Assembly (NCBI RefSeq): GCF_024298845.1
Contig: NZ_CP101156.1
Location: 372,001-436,000 of the forward strand
Length of the DNA: 64,000 bases
From: Natronosalvus amylolyticus
GTDB taxonomy: Archaea > Halobacteriota > Halobacteria > Halobacteriales > Natrialbaceae
Reading direction: 5' to 3'
The notes beneath the pieces were generated by a model. That model worked only from the letters and a program-made list of their open reading frames with translations. It did not search any database and was not told the origin of the DNA. Positions 1 through 9,435 of the stretch are shown here, in pieces (the stretch's first letter is position 1; every line of letters begins with the position of its first letter). The position numbers and the translations under genes are program-made.

Positions 1-138
1 CGTCAACAGAGGATAGCCCGACTCGAGGTCGATTTCGTAGTGCTGGCTGAACGACGAGATGGTGTCGACGCCGGTTCGATTGGGTTTGTAGGCACCCTCC
101 GAGAGGACCGCGTCGACGAGGTCGAGATACTGTTGCAT
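1..138 (-). CDS. thyA: Thymidylate synthase, 5' part only
   Basis: The window opens inside a minus-strand gene whose ATG is at 138; 46 codons are visible. The peptide starts MQQYLDLVDAVLSEGA and continues with YKPNRTGVDT and a GYPLLT segment. This is the N-terminus of classical ThyA, where the Arg of NRTG contacts the dUMP phosphate and the later part reads FPL(V/L)TTKK. ThyA makes dTMP from dUMP with methylene-tetrahydrofolate. The catalytic Cys and the rest of the enzyme lie outside the window. It is divergent from the next gene across about 100 bp. Confidence 0.85.
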   Translation of the reverse strand, partial: MQQYLDLVDAVLSEGAYKPNRTGVDTISSFSQHYEIDLESGYPLLT

Positions 139-237
139 ACTGTGTCCGTTCCGAGTGAACCCACACATAGGTACCGATGTCGAGAACCACGCCATGGAGG
201 CCGTGAGTTCATGTTGGTTGATGGCGTTTTATGCAGT

Positions 238-663
238 ATGGCAGAACTTGTCTCGAGTGAATTTGCCGAATCGCTCGTGAGCACCAGCAGAGTCACCGTC
301 GGTGACACGCTCAGATCGGTTATTTACTTCACCCCCGAGGATTTCGAAGTGCTGTACGTTCGCTCCGATCTTTACGGCGGTGACGAGGACCTGATGCGCG
401 AGGCAAAATCGACGATGGTCGAGAGTGAACGCGTCGGTTTCCAGGAGACAGAGCGGTATAACAAACAATCCCGAAACGGGACGACTGCCGAACCAACCGT
501 GGGAGAGTACGAGTTCACCGTTCGCGTCTTCTCAGAGGGATTCATCAGCCGCGTCATCGTCGGCGACAGCGGGGTCATCATTACGAGCGACGGGATCGAC
601 ATCGGTTCGTTCGAGGATATGTCCGTTGCGATCCGGAAAATGCTTGCCGAACCGCACGTCTAA
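238..663 (+). CDS. DUF7522-like haloarchaeal protein
   Basis: A 141-residue acidic soluble protein. The reading frame is open further upstream, but that part overlaps the divergent thyA start, and the internal ATG at 238 begins MAELVSSEFAESLVSTSRVT, which resembles the usual N-terminus of this haloarchaeal family as I remember it. No catalytic motif or membrane segment is visible. A central Lys/Arg/Asn-rich linker (about residues 68-84) separates two folded-looking halves, the second holding RVFSEGFISRVIVGDSGVII. The function is unknown; the family assignment is from memory of the pattern. Confidence 0.75.
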   Translation: MAELVSSEFAESLVSTSRVTVGDTLRSVIYFTPEDFEVLYVRSDLYGGDEDLMREAKSTMVESERVGFQETERYNKQSRNGTTAEPTVGEYEFTVRVFSEGFISRVIVGDSGVIITSDGIDIGSFEDMSVAIRKMLAEPHV

Positions 664-748
664 TACCCCCGTACCGAGGGGCGTTTGTCCCCTGACTGTC
701 GCAGTAAGTCGACGGTGCTGTCGGTTCGAGTCGGTGAAATCGCCGAAT

Positions 749-2836
749 TCAGGGCTCCACGTACTCGAGCCCCAGTTCTTCGAAGACGAACGACCAGGTG
801 TCGAGGGCCTCCTCGACGACCATCCAGGTCGGTTTGCCCGTTCCGTGGCCGGTGTCTCGAGCCGTCTTGCAGAGGATCGGGTGCTCACCTGTGTTGTATG
901 CTTGCATCCGGGCAGCCATCTTCCAGGCGTGGACGGGATGGACGCGTGTGTCGCTCTCGGCGGTTTTGAACAGGACGGCTGGATAGCCTCGCTCCTCGAG
1001 GTTGTGATAGGGTGAGTACTCGTAGATCCACTCGAACGCCGCCTCGTCCTCGGGTGACCCGTACTCGGTGGTCCACGATTCGCCGAGCAAGAAGGTGTGA
1101 AACTGGAGCATATCGAGCAGTGGGACGTGACACAACACCGCACGCACCAGGTCTGGTCGCTGTGTCATCACCGCACCAACGGTCAGGCCGCCGTTCGACC
1201 CACCCTGGATCGCGAGCCGATCACTCGAGGTGTACCCGCGCTCGATCAGTGACGCTGCAGCGGCGATCATGTCGTCGAACGTGTGTTGTTTCCGCTCGTG
1301 GCGTGCGGCCCGATGCCACTCCTTCCCAAACTCTCCGCCACCGCGGAAGTTGCCGACAGCGTAGACCCCACCCGAGCGCAAGAACGCCTGTCCGAAACGG
1401 GTGTACGACGGTGTCACGCTGATCTCGAAGCCACCGTACCCGTACAGCAACGCGGGATTGTCGCCGTCTAACTCGAGGCCCTCGCGATGGATGACGAACA
1501 TGGGGACTTCGGCTCCGTCCGTCGAGTCGTACCTGACCTGTTTCACCTCGAGGTCGACCGCAGCCTGGAGGTCGGGTCGGTCCAGTTCCTCGAGGGTTGC
1601 ACCGCTCTCGTCGGCGGCCGTCATCGTGGTGTTGTCATCTTCGTCCGCCGGCAGGGCCGCACGAAACACCGCAGGCGGCTGATCGAACGACTCGTAGCCG
1701 AAGAACGCCTCGGGGGCATCACGGTTGCCAGAGAGGCCCGTGACTGTACCGAGCCCCGGCAAGGGGATACGTCCCTGGGAGGCCCCCTCGAGGTCGAAGA
1801 CCTCGAGTTCTGAGACTGCAGCCGTCTCGTACCGACAGAGGAGTCGCTCACCGGCAATCGTGGAGTTCTGTAAAATCCCCTCGCGAGGTGCGAGTACCTC
1901 CGGTAGTGTCGTGGGGTCGACGGGGCCGTCTATCTCTGCCAGGTCGAGCGAGAGCAGTCGATAGGTCGGTGCCTCGAGATTCGTTCGCAGGTAGGCGGTA
2001 TCGCCGTAAACAAGCGGCATGAACAGGTTCTCGGTGTCCTCGAGGACGGGTGTGAGATCGTGACTCCCTGTGGTCACTGGTGCATACAGGAGTTCGCTCT
2101 TTTCCCACGCACTGACCAGCGTGAGCAGAAGGTGTCTGCCCGATCGGTCCGTCTGTAACTGCGGCCACGTCGACGGGTCCGTGATTTCGCACAGCAACTC
2201 GTCGTCCTCGGGGTCGGCCCCGAACTCGTGGTAGTGAACAGATTTCTCGAGCTGACCGCCCTGATCGGCACTTCCCGTTCGATAGTAGTACAGCCCAGAC
2301 GCCGTCCACGCCACGCTGTGACAGCGCCCCAGTTCGGGGAGTTCGTCTATCACGTCGCCGGATGCAATTTCGATGACAGTTACGTCGTAGTTTTCGTTGC
2401 CAGCCTCGTCGACGCCGTAGGCGAGGCGGTCGCCTGCTGGTGAGGGCGACCACCACCCCATCGACACGGTCCCGTCATCGCTCCACTCGTTTGGATCGAG
2501 TAATACCGAGCGGTCCGCCTCGAGGGAAGGACGATGGGTGAGGACGGCCTGGTCATCGTCGGGGCGTTCGACTTCTTGAAAGTAGCCGGTTTTGCGGGCA
2601 CTGATGGTTCCGTACTCGGTTATCTCGGCAAGCGCCTCGAACTCTGGACGGAGCGATTCGCGGACGCTCGCCGATTCGAGATACTCGTCTGCGTACTCGT
2701 TTTGTGTGTCGACCCAGTCCGAAATTTCCTCGGCATTGCCCTCGCCGTCCTCGAGCCATCGGTACGGATCGTCGATGACGACGCCGTGGCGCTCGTATCG
2801 CAGCTTCTCTCGTCTGGTTGCCGGCGGCCCGTTCAT
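749..2836 (-). CDS. Prolyl oligopeptidase family serine peptidase (S9A)
   Basis: A 695-residue protein of the usual prolyl-oligopeptidase length. The N-terminus (YERHGVVIDDPYRWLED) is the family signature, followed by a beta-propeller of about 350 residues. The C-terminal alpha/beta hydrolase has Ser547 in GGSNGG, Asp629 in ESDTRVHP and His664 in GHGTGKP as the probable triad. Such enzymes cleave short proline-containing peptides in the cytoplasm; no signal peptide is seen. The ATG at 2836 is followed directly by conserved sequence, so the start is firm. The gene is monocistronic and divergent from purD. It could have a different peptide specificity, because S9 subfamilies are hard to separate by eye. 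Confidence 0.92.
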   Translation of the reverse strand: MNGPPATRREKLRYERHGVVIDDPYRWLEDGEGNAEEISDWVDTQNEYADEYLESASVRESLRPEFEALAEITEYGTISARKTGYFQEVERPDDDQAVLTHRPSLEADRSVLLDPNEWSDDGTVSMGWWSPSPAGDRLAYGVDEAGNENYDVTVIEIASGDVIDELPELGRCHSVAWTASGLYYYRTGSADQGGQLEKSVHYHEFGADPEDDELLCEITDPSTWPQLQTDRSGRHLLLTLVSAWEKSELLYAPVTTGSHDLTPVLEDTENLFMPLVYGDTAYLRTNLEAPTYRLLSLDLAEIDGPVDPTTLPEVLAPREGILQNSTIAGERLLCRYETAAVSELEVFDLEGASQGRIPLPGLGTVTGLSGNRDAPEAFFGYESFDQPPAVFRAALPADEDDNTTMTAADESGATLEELDRPDLQAAVDLEVKQVRYDSTDGAEVPMFVIHREGLELDGDNPALLYGYGGFEISVTPSYTRFGQAFLRSGGVYAVGNFRGGGEFGKEWHRAARHERKQHTFDDMIAAAASLIERGYTSSDRLAIQGGSNGGLTVGAVMTQRPDLVRAVLCHVPLLDMLQFHTFLLGESWTTEYGSPEDEAAFEWIYEYSPYHNLEERGYPAVLFKTAESDTRVHPVHAWKMAARMQAYNTGEHPILCKTARDTGHGTGKPTWMVVEEALDTWSFVFEELGLEYVEP

Positions 2837-3052
2837 ACCTCGAATTTAGCGGGGATGACAAAATACCTCCGTATCTCCAACGACGTTGCCGTCATTTCGA
2901 TTTCCGTGACCTCCGGACACTCGAAACGGAACGGGATTCGCTCAAACGTCTCGAGGTGCGGGATGATCGGCGACCAGAGATAGGCACATCAGTGCATACC
3001 TCGCTCTCGTGAAAGAGCAACCTTTACAGGTTCCTGCGTACCGTTTTCGACC

Positions 3053-4393
3053 ATGCGCGAACACGTACTGCTGATCGGAGGCGGCGGCCGCGAGCACGCT
3101 ATCGCCCGTTCACTGGCCGACAGCGAGGCGGAACTGTACGCCTGTGCGGGGAACACTAATCCAGGCATCGCGAGTCTTTCGAGCGGGTTTCAGTCGCTCG
3201 AGACGACCGACCCCGAGGCCGTCGTCGAGTACGCCCAGTCGGTCGACGCGACCATCGCCGTCGTCGGCCCCGAAGCTCCACTCGAGGCTGGCGTGGCCGA
3301 CGCCCTCGAAGAAGCTGGCATCTATGCGTTCGGTCCCCACCAGGCCGAAGCCCGAATCGAGACGGACAAAGCGTTCCAGCGGCAGTTCATGCGTGAGCAC
3401 GATATCACGGGCTGTCCGGACTTCGAGACGTTCGAAGACGGCGAGACCGCCTGCGAGTATATCGACGAGTACGACGGCGACCTCGTGATCAAACCCGCCG
3501 GACTCACGGGCGGGAAGGGCGTGAAAGTCATCGGTGATCAGGTCACCCCCGAAGAGGGGAAAGCCTACATCCACGAATCCGACTACGACACCATCGTCCT
3601 CGAGGAACGGCTGATCGGCGAGGAGTTCACCGTACAGGCGTTCGTCGCCAACGGGGACGTCCGAACGGCACCAGCGGTACAGGACCACAAACGGGCCTAC
3701 GAGGGAGACGAAGGGCCGAACACGGGCGGGATGGGCAGTTACTCCGACGCGAGTCGGGAACTGCCGTTCATGACCGAAGCCGATTACGACGACGCCGTCG
3801 CCATCATCGAAGAAACCGTCGATGCACTGGAGGGCTACAAGGGCATCCTCTACGGCCAGTTCATGCTCACGGCCGAGGGGCCGAAAGTCATCGAATTTAA
3901 CGCCCGCTTTGGCGACCCCGAGGCGATGAACACGCTTCCGGTCCTCGAGACGCCGTTCCTCGACGTGTTGACTGCTGCACGAGACCGTGACCCGTTACCG
4001 GACCTCGAGTTCGCCGGACAGGCGACCGTCTGTAAGTACGCGGTGCCGGAAGGCTACCCGACTGATCCAAAAAGCGGTGCCAAAGTGCAGGTCGACGAGG
4101 AGAGCGTGGCTTCGGTGGTCGCGGACTCGTCGAATGGCGACGGCTCGGGTGAGCGAGGCGACGCCCTCCTGTACTATGCGAGCGTCGACGCTCGAGATGA
4201 CGGAGTGTACACGACGACCTCGCGATCGTTTGCCGTGGTTGGTATCGCTGATACCATCGCCGACGCGGAGGCAATTGCAGAGGAGGCGCTCACCATGGCG
4301 GGCGAAGAAGGGCTGCACATGCGCCACGATATCGGTAAAGCCGATCTCGTCCAGCGACGGATCGACCACATGAACGAACTACGCAGCGACTGA
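3053..4393 (+). CDS. purD: Phosphoribosylamine-glycine ligase (GAR synthetase)
   Basis: A 446-residue ATP-grasp enzyme of purine synthesis that joins phosphoribosylamine and glycine using ATP. Visible motifs are the N-terminal VLLIGGGGREHAIA, the ATP-grasp loop KPAGLTGGKGVKV, the TGGMGSYSD segment and the metal/ATP site IEFNARFGDPE. An acidic Gly/Ser/Asn-rich loop (SSNGDGSGERGD, about residues 360-371) looks like a lineage-specific insertion. A TTTACA box at 3023-3028 lies about 28 bp upstream of the ATG, consistent with a leaderless or short-leader transcript. The gene stands alone. Confidence 0.96.
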   Translation: MREHVLLIGGGGREHAIARSLADSEAELYACAGNTNPGIASLSSGFQSLETTDPEAVVEYAQSVDATIAVVGPEAPLEAGVADALEEAGIYAFGPHQAEARIETDKAFQRQFMREHDITGCPDFETFEDGETACEYIDEYDGDLVIKPAGLTGGKGVKVIGDQVTPEEGKAYIHESDYDTIVLEERLIGEEFTVQAFVANGDVRTAPAVQDHKRAYEGDEGPNTGGMGSYSDASRELPFMTEADYDDAVAIIEETVDALEGYKGILYGQFMLTAEGPKVIEFNARFGDPEAMNTLPVLETPFLDVLTAARDRDPLPDLEFAGQATVCKYAVPEGYPTDPKSGAKVQVDEESVASVVADSSNGDGSGERGDALLYYASVDARDDGVYTTTSRSFAVVGIADTIADAEAIAEEALTMAGEEGLHMRHDIGKADLVQRRIDHMNELRSD

Positions 4394-4403
4394 CGAGCTC
4401 CGG

Positions 4404-4409
4404 TTTTTT
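4404..4409 (+). terminator. T-run after purD
   Basis: Six consecutive T residues occur 10 bp after the purD stop in a GC-rich surround. Archaeal transcription often ends at short T-runs without a hairpin. This assignment rests on position and composition only. Confidence 0.4.
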
Positions 4410-4452
4410 CGCGTCTCGAGTGTGGTTTCCTCGGCCAGTCTTTACACCACCA

Positions 4453-4920
4453 TCAGGCGTTCGTCCCTTGCAGGCCGTCGACGAACGCGCTCGTCGCTCG
4501 ATAGAGGACTACCAACCCCGCGAGCCCCACGAGGAGACCGAGGACGATAGCGACCGGGCCGAACCCGGCGAATGCGGTCGAGAGTCCAACCCAGGTCGCC
4601 GCCGCCAACGCGAGGAAGACGCCGACGGTGAGCAAGACGTAGCGAAACAGCGCAACTCGAGGTGAGCCGCGGTTCAGTGCCTCGAGGCCGCCAAGTTGGA
4701 TAGCAGCCGCTTCGACGGCGAGTTGCAAGCCGATGAGCAACGAAAGCCCAAGCACGAGGAGACTCACGGCGGCCTGCTCGAAAACCGACTCGTAGCCGAG
4801 TGCATCGGCGACCGCGAGCACACCGGTGTGGAGTAACACCGTGACGGGAATGCCGACAAGCATGGCGGCACCGAGATAGACCAGGCTGGGAATGACCAGC
4901 GAACGGTTTTGGGTTGCCAT
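4453..4920 (-). CDS. Four-helix integral membrane protein
   Basis: A 155-residue protein with four clear hydrophobic stretches (about residues 9-37, 46-72, 85-110 and 115-141). The third and fourth are joined by the short GLSTAFAGFGPVA loop. No catalytic motif is visible. The product is probably a small cytoplasmic-membrane protein of unknown role. It is convergent with purD, and nothing in the neighbourhood points to a function. Confidence 0.7.
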   Translation of the reverse strand: MATQNRSLVIPSLVYLGAAMLVGIPVTVLLHTGVLAVADALGYESVFEQAAVSLLVLGLSLLIGLQLAVEAAAIQLGGLEALNRGSPRVALFRYVLLTVGVFLALAAATWVGLSTAFAGFGPVAIVLGLLVGLAGLVVLYRATSAFVDGLQGTNA

Positions 4921-5087
4921 GGCATCATATCAACCAGCAGTTATATATTCCTTTCTCCCGAGGCGCCACCGCTACCAACCGTTTGTTCAGCAAGAATTGG
5001 TACACGATTTGTAGCAACATACTACAGTAAGCATATCGTCAAATCAAGCGGTCACCTTCTTGTACTGCCACCTCCAACGACCGTCCA

Positions 5088-5627
5088 GTGAGCGACGACC
5101 CCTCCTCGAGACACGACCGAATTCGCCACCATCCCACACCGGGTGGAGCGAACTCGTTGGGCCACTGGACGAGCGCGCGCCACCCGCTTCGTGTGGCCTT
5201 CAACTACATCGTCGTCTGGCTGATTCGCATCTCGCCCAGCCTCAAACTGAAACGCTGGCTCATGCGCCGACTCGGCATGACTGTCGAACGGGGCGTGTCG
5301 TGGGGCCTCGAGGCGACACCGGACGTGTTCTGGCCTGACCTGATCACGGTCGAAGCCGACGCTATCGTGGGCTACGATGCAACGATTCTCTGTCACGAGT
5401 TCTTGCAAGAGGAGTACCGAACCGGCGAGGTCGTCATCGGCGAAAAGGCGATGATCGGTGCGGGCGCAATCGTCCTCCCTGGCGTCGAGATCGGCGCGGG
5501 CGCGAGCGTGGCCGCAAACTCACTGGTGACTCGAGACGTGCCGCCGGGAGCCACCGTTGCCGGAGTGCCCGCAGAACCCATGGGATCTGCCGGCGTCAAA
5601 TCGGGCGAACCGGTCGATGAGGAGTGA
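5088..5627 (+). CDS. Hexapeptide-repeat acyltransferase
   Basis: A 179-residue protein starting with GTG at 5088. The C-terminal half shows left-handed beta-helix hexapeptide repeats (VVIGEKAMIGAGAIVLPGVEIGAGASVAANS, described here by its ends at about residues 115-145). It ends with the usual DVPPGATVAGVPAEPMG. The N-terminal part (FNYIVVWLIRISPSLKLKRW) is amphipathic and may touch the membrane. Members transfer acetyl or other acyl groups from CoA to sugars, amino acids or other acceptors; the acceptor cannot be read from sequence. Confidence 0.88.
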   Translation: MSDDPSSRHDRIRHHPTPGGANSLGHWTSARHPLRVAFNYIVVWLIRISPSLKLKRWLMRRLGMTVERGVSWGLEATPDVFWPDLITVEADAIVGYDATILCHEFLQEEYRTGEVVIGEKAMIGAGAIVLPGVEIGAGASVAANSLVTRDVPPGATVAGVPAEPMGSAGVKSGEPVDEE

Positions 5628-5755
5628 ATCGAATTGGTGTACTCGTGTACAGATCAGCGACTACCCCGGTTCCTCGCCCACCACGACACCGAATCCTGTG
5701 GGACGGTTGAAAGGTGGTCACTGCTGTCTCGAGGTCTCTCAATGGAAACGCGTCG

Positions 5756-6313
5756 CTACCAGGCGCCTTCGAGTGCCGCCAATCCGAGGACGGAACCTGC
5801 GGTGATGATGACGGTCCACAGCCCGATCGAGGCAGTCATCCAGAGGAGGGTGTTACGCGTTCGAGCCCCGAGTCCCAACGCGAAGACGGCCGCGAGGTGG
5901 ACGCCCGTGACGACCGGTGAGAGCAGCGCCAATCCTGGAAGGCCATAGCGATTCCAGAGTTGTGTTGCACGTTTCCGCCGACCAGCGGGCTCGGTGTCGG
6001 CGGTCGAGTCACCCTCGAGCCACGACTGCAGACGGTCGTACGCGAGACAGATGCCGTATATCGGAAGGACGTTGCCGGCAAACGCGGCGATGGCGACTGC
6101 CACCGGGTCGAGGCCGATGGCAATTCCGATAGGGATAACGACCAGAATCTCGAGTAGCGGAATCGCGGCGAGCACGAAGACGAGACCGTACTGCCAGATA
6201 CCACCTGCATTGGCGAGCAGTGATCTGACCCAGGATTCGGTGTCGGCAAAAGAGAACGCGAGCGTCTCGAGAGACAGACCAACGACAAGCACGGACAACT
6301 CGGGGAGGGACAC
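5756..6313 (-). CDS. Small multidrug export family membrane protein
   Basis: A 185-residue protein with about five hydrophobic segments and a charged cytoplasmic loop near residues 95-115. The segment IPLLEILVVIPIGIAIGLDPVAVA and the order of helices resemble the Sm_multidrug_ex (PF06695) family, whose substrate is not known. It starts with GTG at 6313, only 9 bp after the stop of the upstream oxidoreductase gene, so the two are probably co-transcribed. Confidence 0.7.
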   Translation of the reverse strand: MSLPELSVLVVGLSLETLAFSFADTESWVRSLLANAGGIWQYGLVFVLAAIPLLEILVVIPIGIAIGLDPVAVAIAAFAGNVLPIYGICLAYDRLQSWLEGDSTADTEPAGRRKRATQLWNRYGLPGLALLSPVVTGVHLAAVFALGLGARTRNTLLWMTASIGLWTVIITAGSVLGLAALEGAW

Positions 6314-6322
6314 TGTCGTCGT

Positions 6323-7477
6323 CTACAGGGACGGCCAGGCCGTTCTGGCACGGTTCCAGGACGTCAGGTCGGCAATCCAGCGGGCCGCGATGAGCTTTTT
6401 GAGGTTCTTCGCGGGGAAGCCCCCGAACGTGTCGAACGGCAGCAGTTTGACGTCGTGGGCGACTGCTTTGTCACCGACGGAGACGACCGTTCCTTTGTCG
6501 TCGTACTCCCAGGTTTTGAGGGGGCGGTTGTCGATGGCTCGAGCGATGTTTTCGCCGACGACCTCGGCCGCCTGCCAGGCAGCCTGTGCGGTTGGCGGCG
6601 CGGGCTGGTCGCCCTGGTCTATGACAGCGGAGTCGCCGATGGCGAACACGCGCTCGTCGGTAGTCTGGAAGTTTGCTTTCGCAGTGACGCGGTTGTGCTG
6701 ATTGTCGAGGCTGGTTCCATCGAGCGCTTCGCGGCCGGTGATACCGCCGGTCCAGACGAACACGTCGTACTCGAGTGGGTCGCCCTCGTCGAAGTGGATC
6801 ACGCCGTCTTCGGCCTCGGTGATCGGGTCGTCCGTATGGATACGGACGCCGGCTTCCTCGAGGAGGTCGCGCAGGGCCTGCTGAATCTCCGGGTCGTTAC
6901 CGGGGAAAATCTCGTCGAGTGCTTCGACGAGGTGAATCTCGAGCGGCGCTCGGTTGGCGTCGCGGAACTCGGCGATTTCGCCAGCGGTCTGGATACCGGA
7001 CAGACCGGCCCCGCCGATGACGACCTGTGCTGGCTCGCCACGGGTTGCGTCCTGACTGGCGGTTTTGATCGCGTCGTGGATGTCGAGTGCGTCCTCGAGG
7101 CACTTTAGCGTCAGAGAATTTTCTGCCAGACCTGGGATGCCGTAGTATGCCGTCTGGCTGCCCAGTGCGACGAGAACGTAATCGTACTCCACGTCGTCGC
7201 TTTCCTCGAGTTCGACGACCTGTTCGTCGGTGTCGAGCGCGGTGACAGTGTCTTTGATGAAACGCGTACTCGGGTCTGCGATATCGGCGACGGGAATCGT
7301 GATATCCGACCGAACGGATGGGTCGCGGACGACGCGGTGGGATTCGTGCAAGACGAGATGATAATCAGTGTCAGAAATCCACGTTATCCGGGTGTTACTC
7401 CCGAGATGTGCCTGTAACGACTTGATCGCACCAGCCCCGGCATACCCCGAGCCGAGTACGACGACGTTTTCGGTCAT
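6323..7477 (-). CDS. FAD-dependent NAD(P)H oxidoreductase, NDH-2-like
   Basis: A 384-residue protein with two dinucleotide-binding folds: VVLGSGYAGAGAIKSL at the N-terminus for FAD and VVIGGAGLSGIQTAGEI near residue 160 for NAD(P)H. The late FAD motif ERVFAIGDSAV and the TGGITG loop are typical of type II NADH dehydrogenases and related sulfide-quinone-like enzymes. No redox-active cysteine pair is visible, which favours NADH:quinone oxidoreductase over SQR. The frame is open 75 codons further upstream, but the ATG at 7477 directly precedes the Rossmann strand and is the better start. It leads a probable two-gene operon with the membrane protein downstream. Confidence 0.88.
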   Translation of the reverse strand: MTENVVVLGSGYAGAGAIKSLQAHLGSNTRITWISDTDYHLVLHESHRVVRDPSVRSDITIPVADIADPSTRFIKDTVTALDTDEQVVELEESDDVEYDYVLVALGSQTAYYGIPGLAENSLTLKCLEDALDIHDAIKTASQDATRGEPAQVVIGGAGLSGIQTAGEIAEFRDANRAPLEIHLVEALDEIFPGNDPEIQQALRDLLEEAGVRIHTDDPITEAEDGVIHFDEGDPLEYDVFVWTGGITGREALDGTSLDNQHNRVTAKANFQTTDERVFAIGDSAVIDQGDQPAPPTAQAAWQAAEVVGENIARAIDNRPLKTWEYDDKGTVVSVGDKAVAHDVKLLPFDTFGGFPAKNLKKLIAARWIADLTSWNRARTAWPSL

Positions 7478-7723
7478 ACTGGTCTCTGAGGAATACTCCG
7501 ATACAAAGGTGTTGAAACACGAATCACCGTGTGCACCGTTCGCACCCGGCATATCCTGTCGAAAACGGTTAATAAATTGACTGTTCAAACGAGGTCGATT
7601 GGTGAACGAGTAAGTGTATCGAACAGTCCCTCTCTCCCGAAAAATGCGAGCCATCGGTCCGGCAATCGGCCGGTTGCCAGCCACTTCTGTGTTCGTACCC
7701 AACTATTTGGGTCCGTTAACAAA

Positions 7724-8644
7724 CTACAGAATACGCTTCCCGAACGCACTTGCGGTCAGCTCGACGGCGAGTTTGGCTGTTTCGTTTTGCTCATCAAGAA
7801 TCGGGTTCACCTCGACGACGTCCATGGAGCGGAGGACATCGTTCTGGGCATCTCGTTTTGAGACCAGTTCGAGCGCCGTATGAGCTTCTCGGTAGGTGAC
7901 ACCACCGCGTACCGGGGTCCCGACCCCGGGCGCTTCCTTCGGATCGAGCCAATCCAGGTCGAGGCTGACGTGAATCCCATCCGTTCCAGTCGTCGCGACC
8001 TCGAGTGCGTCTTCGACGACGGCGGTAATACCGCGTTCGTCGATGTCGGACATCGTGAACGCGGTCATCTCACTCTCGTGAACGAGTTCTCGTTCCCGGT
8101 CGTCGATACTTCTGAGGCCGACGTAAACAATCGATTCTTCGCGGACGCGTGGCGCATAGGCCCACTCGTACTCGCTGAACTCCCCACGTCCCAGCACCGC
8201 TGCCAGTGGCATTCCGTGAACGTTCCCGCTCGGCGAGGTTTCAGGCGTGTTCAGGTCGGCATGTGCATCGAACCAAATGACGCCAAGGTCGGCGTTCCTG
8301 GACGATCCTGCCATCGAACCGATCGCAATCGAGTGATCACCTCCGAGCACCAGTGGGAAGGAGCCGTCCTCGAGGGTCGCAGCAACTGAATCTGCAACCT
8401 GTGTACTGACGTCTTCGACCTCTCGAAGGAACTTCGCATTTCCCGCCGCAGGTTGCTTCGCATCTGGATCGCGTTCTTCAGCACGCGGGATCGTCAAGTC
8501 CCCCAGATCGGTACAGCTGTTGCCCGCGTCTTCGAGTACTCCGGCCAGCCCGGCGTATCTGATCGCCGACGTGCCCATATCGACACCACGACGGTCAGCA
8601 CCGTAATCCATCGGAGCACCGATGAGATGAATATCTCGCCTCAT
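7724..8644 (-). CDS. rocF: Arginase
   Basis: A 306-residue ureohydrolase with the full set of Mn-binding motifs: VLGGDHSIAIG, WFDAHADLNTPETSPSGNVHGMP and SLDLDWLDPKEAPGVGTP. The SPSGNVHGMP stretch is characteristic of arginase rather than agmatinase. It hydrolyses arginine to ornithine and urea in the cytoplasm. It is divergent from the DtxR-type regulator across 113 bp. The repeat AGTACACT at 8671-8678 and 8685-8692 lies between them and could be a binding site for a regulator of either gene. Confidence 0.9.
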   Translation of the reverse strand: MRRDIHLIGAPMDYGADRRGVDMGTSAIRYAGLAGVLEDAGNSCTDLGDLTIPRAEERDPDAKQPAAGNAKFLREVEDVSTQVADSVAATLEDGSFPLVLGGDHSIAIGSMAGSSRNADLGVIWFDAHADLNTPETSPSGNVHGMPLAAVLGRGEFSEYEWAYAPRVREESIVYVGLRSIDDRERELVHESEMTAFTMSDIDERGITAVVEDALEVATTGTDGIHVSLDLDWLDPKEAPGVGTPVRGGVTYREAHTALELVSKRDAQNDVLRSMDVVEVNPILDEQNETAKLAVELTASAFGKRIL

Positions 8645-8724
8645 ACTGCTGTATTACCATCCGATGGTTTAGTACACTCGATTGAGTACACTGTGGAAAT
8701 TGAACGAGAAATAAGCGGGTCGGA

Positions 8725-8752
8725 AGATTTAGGGTTTGAGGGGGCTAAATCT
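8725..8752 (+). promoter_or_regulatory. Inverted repeat, candidate metal-regulator operator
   Basis: AGATTTAG and CTAAATCT form a perfect 8-bp inverted repeat with a 12-bp G/T-rich spacer. It ends 5 bp before the start codon of the DtxR-family gene. Position and dyad symmetry suggest autoregulation by that protein. This is inference; no second perfect copy was found ahead of the ZIP transporter gene. Confidence 0.5.
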
Positions 8753-8757
8753 GTACA

Positions 8758-9435
8758 ATGATGCTGAGTGACGTTATGGAGGATTATCTCAAGGCAATCT
8801 ATCAGCTTCAACGCGGTGACGACGAGCGCGTCAAGACCTCCGAAATAGCCGAGGAACTCGACGTCACGTCACCGACAGTCACCAGCATGCTCGAGAAACT
8901 CGAAGATCGGAGCCTCATCGACCGCGAAAAATACCGAGGTGTGACGCTCACCGAAGAAGGCGAAACCGTTGCACTGGAAGTGATCCGCCACCATCGACTG
9001 CTCGAGGCGTATCTAACCGAACACCTCGATTACGACTGGTCGGAAGTACACGAAGAGGCCGACCGACTCGAACACCACATCAGCGAAAACTTCGAGGCGC
9101 GTGTCGCCGCTGCGCTCGATGAACCGGAGGTCGACCCACACGGTGCCCCAATCCCCAGCCCCGACCTCGAGCCACCCAATACGGGGGTCGGCAATCCGAT
9201 TTCTGAGTGTGGGGAGGGAGACACCGTTATCGTCAAAGAAGTCGCTGACCACGACCCGGAGATCCTCTCGTATCTGGCAGATCATGGCCTCGAACCCGGG
9301 GTCGAACTCGAGGTGCTCGAGGTAGCACCGTTCGGGATGGTGACCGCCAGGGCCCGGGGACGTGACACGCAGGTATCACTCCCTGAAGACGTCGCACGAC
9401 ACATTCGAGTGGCGCTACCTGCCGAAGCAGAGTAG
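8758..9435 (+). CDS. DtxR/MntR-family metal-dependent repressor
   Basis: A 225-residue regulator. Residues 1-60 form the winged helix (DYLKAIYQLQ, TSEIAEELDVTSPTVTSMLEKLEDRSLI). Residues 65-140 are the metal-binding and dimerisation domain (EVIRHHRLLEAYLTEHLDYDW and EEADRLEHHIS supply the His/Glu ligands). The C-terminal 75 residues are a FeoA/SH3-like domain. Metal (Mn or Fe) makes such proteins bind operators and shut uptake genes. Two adjacent ATGs (8758, 8761) are possible starts. The ZIP transporter follows in the same direction 130 bp later, which suggests control of metal transport. Confidence 0.92.
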   Translation: MMLSDVMEDYLKAIYQLQRGDDERVKTSEIAEELDVTSPTVTSMLEKLEDRSLIDREKYRGVTLTEEGETVALEVIRHHRLLEAYLTEHLDYDWSEVHEEADRLEHHISENFEARVAAALDEPEVDPHGAPIPSPDLEPPNTGVGNPISECGEGDTVIVKEVADHDPEILSYLADHGLEPGVELEVLEVAPFGMVTARARGRDTQVSLPEDVARHIRVALPAEAE

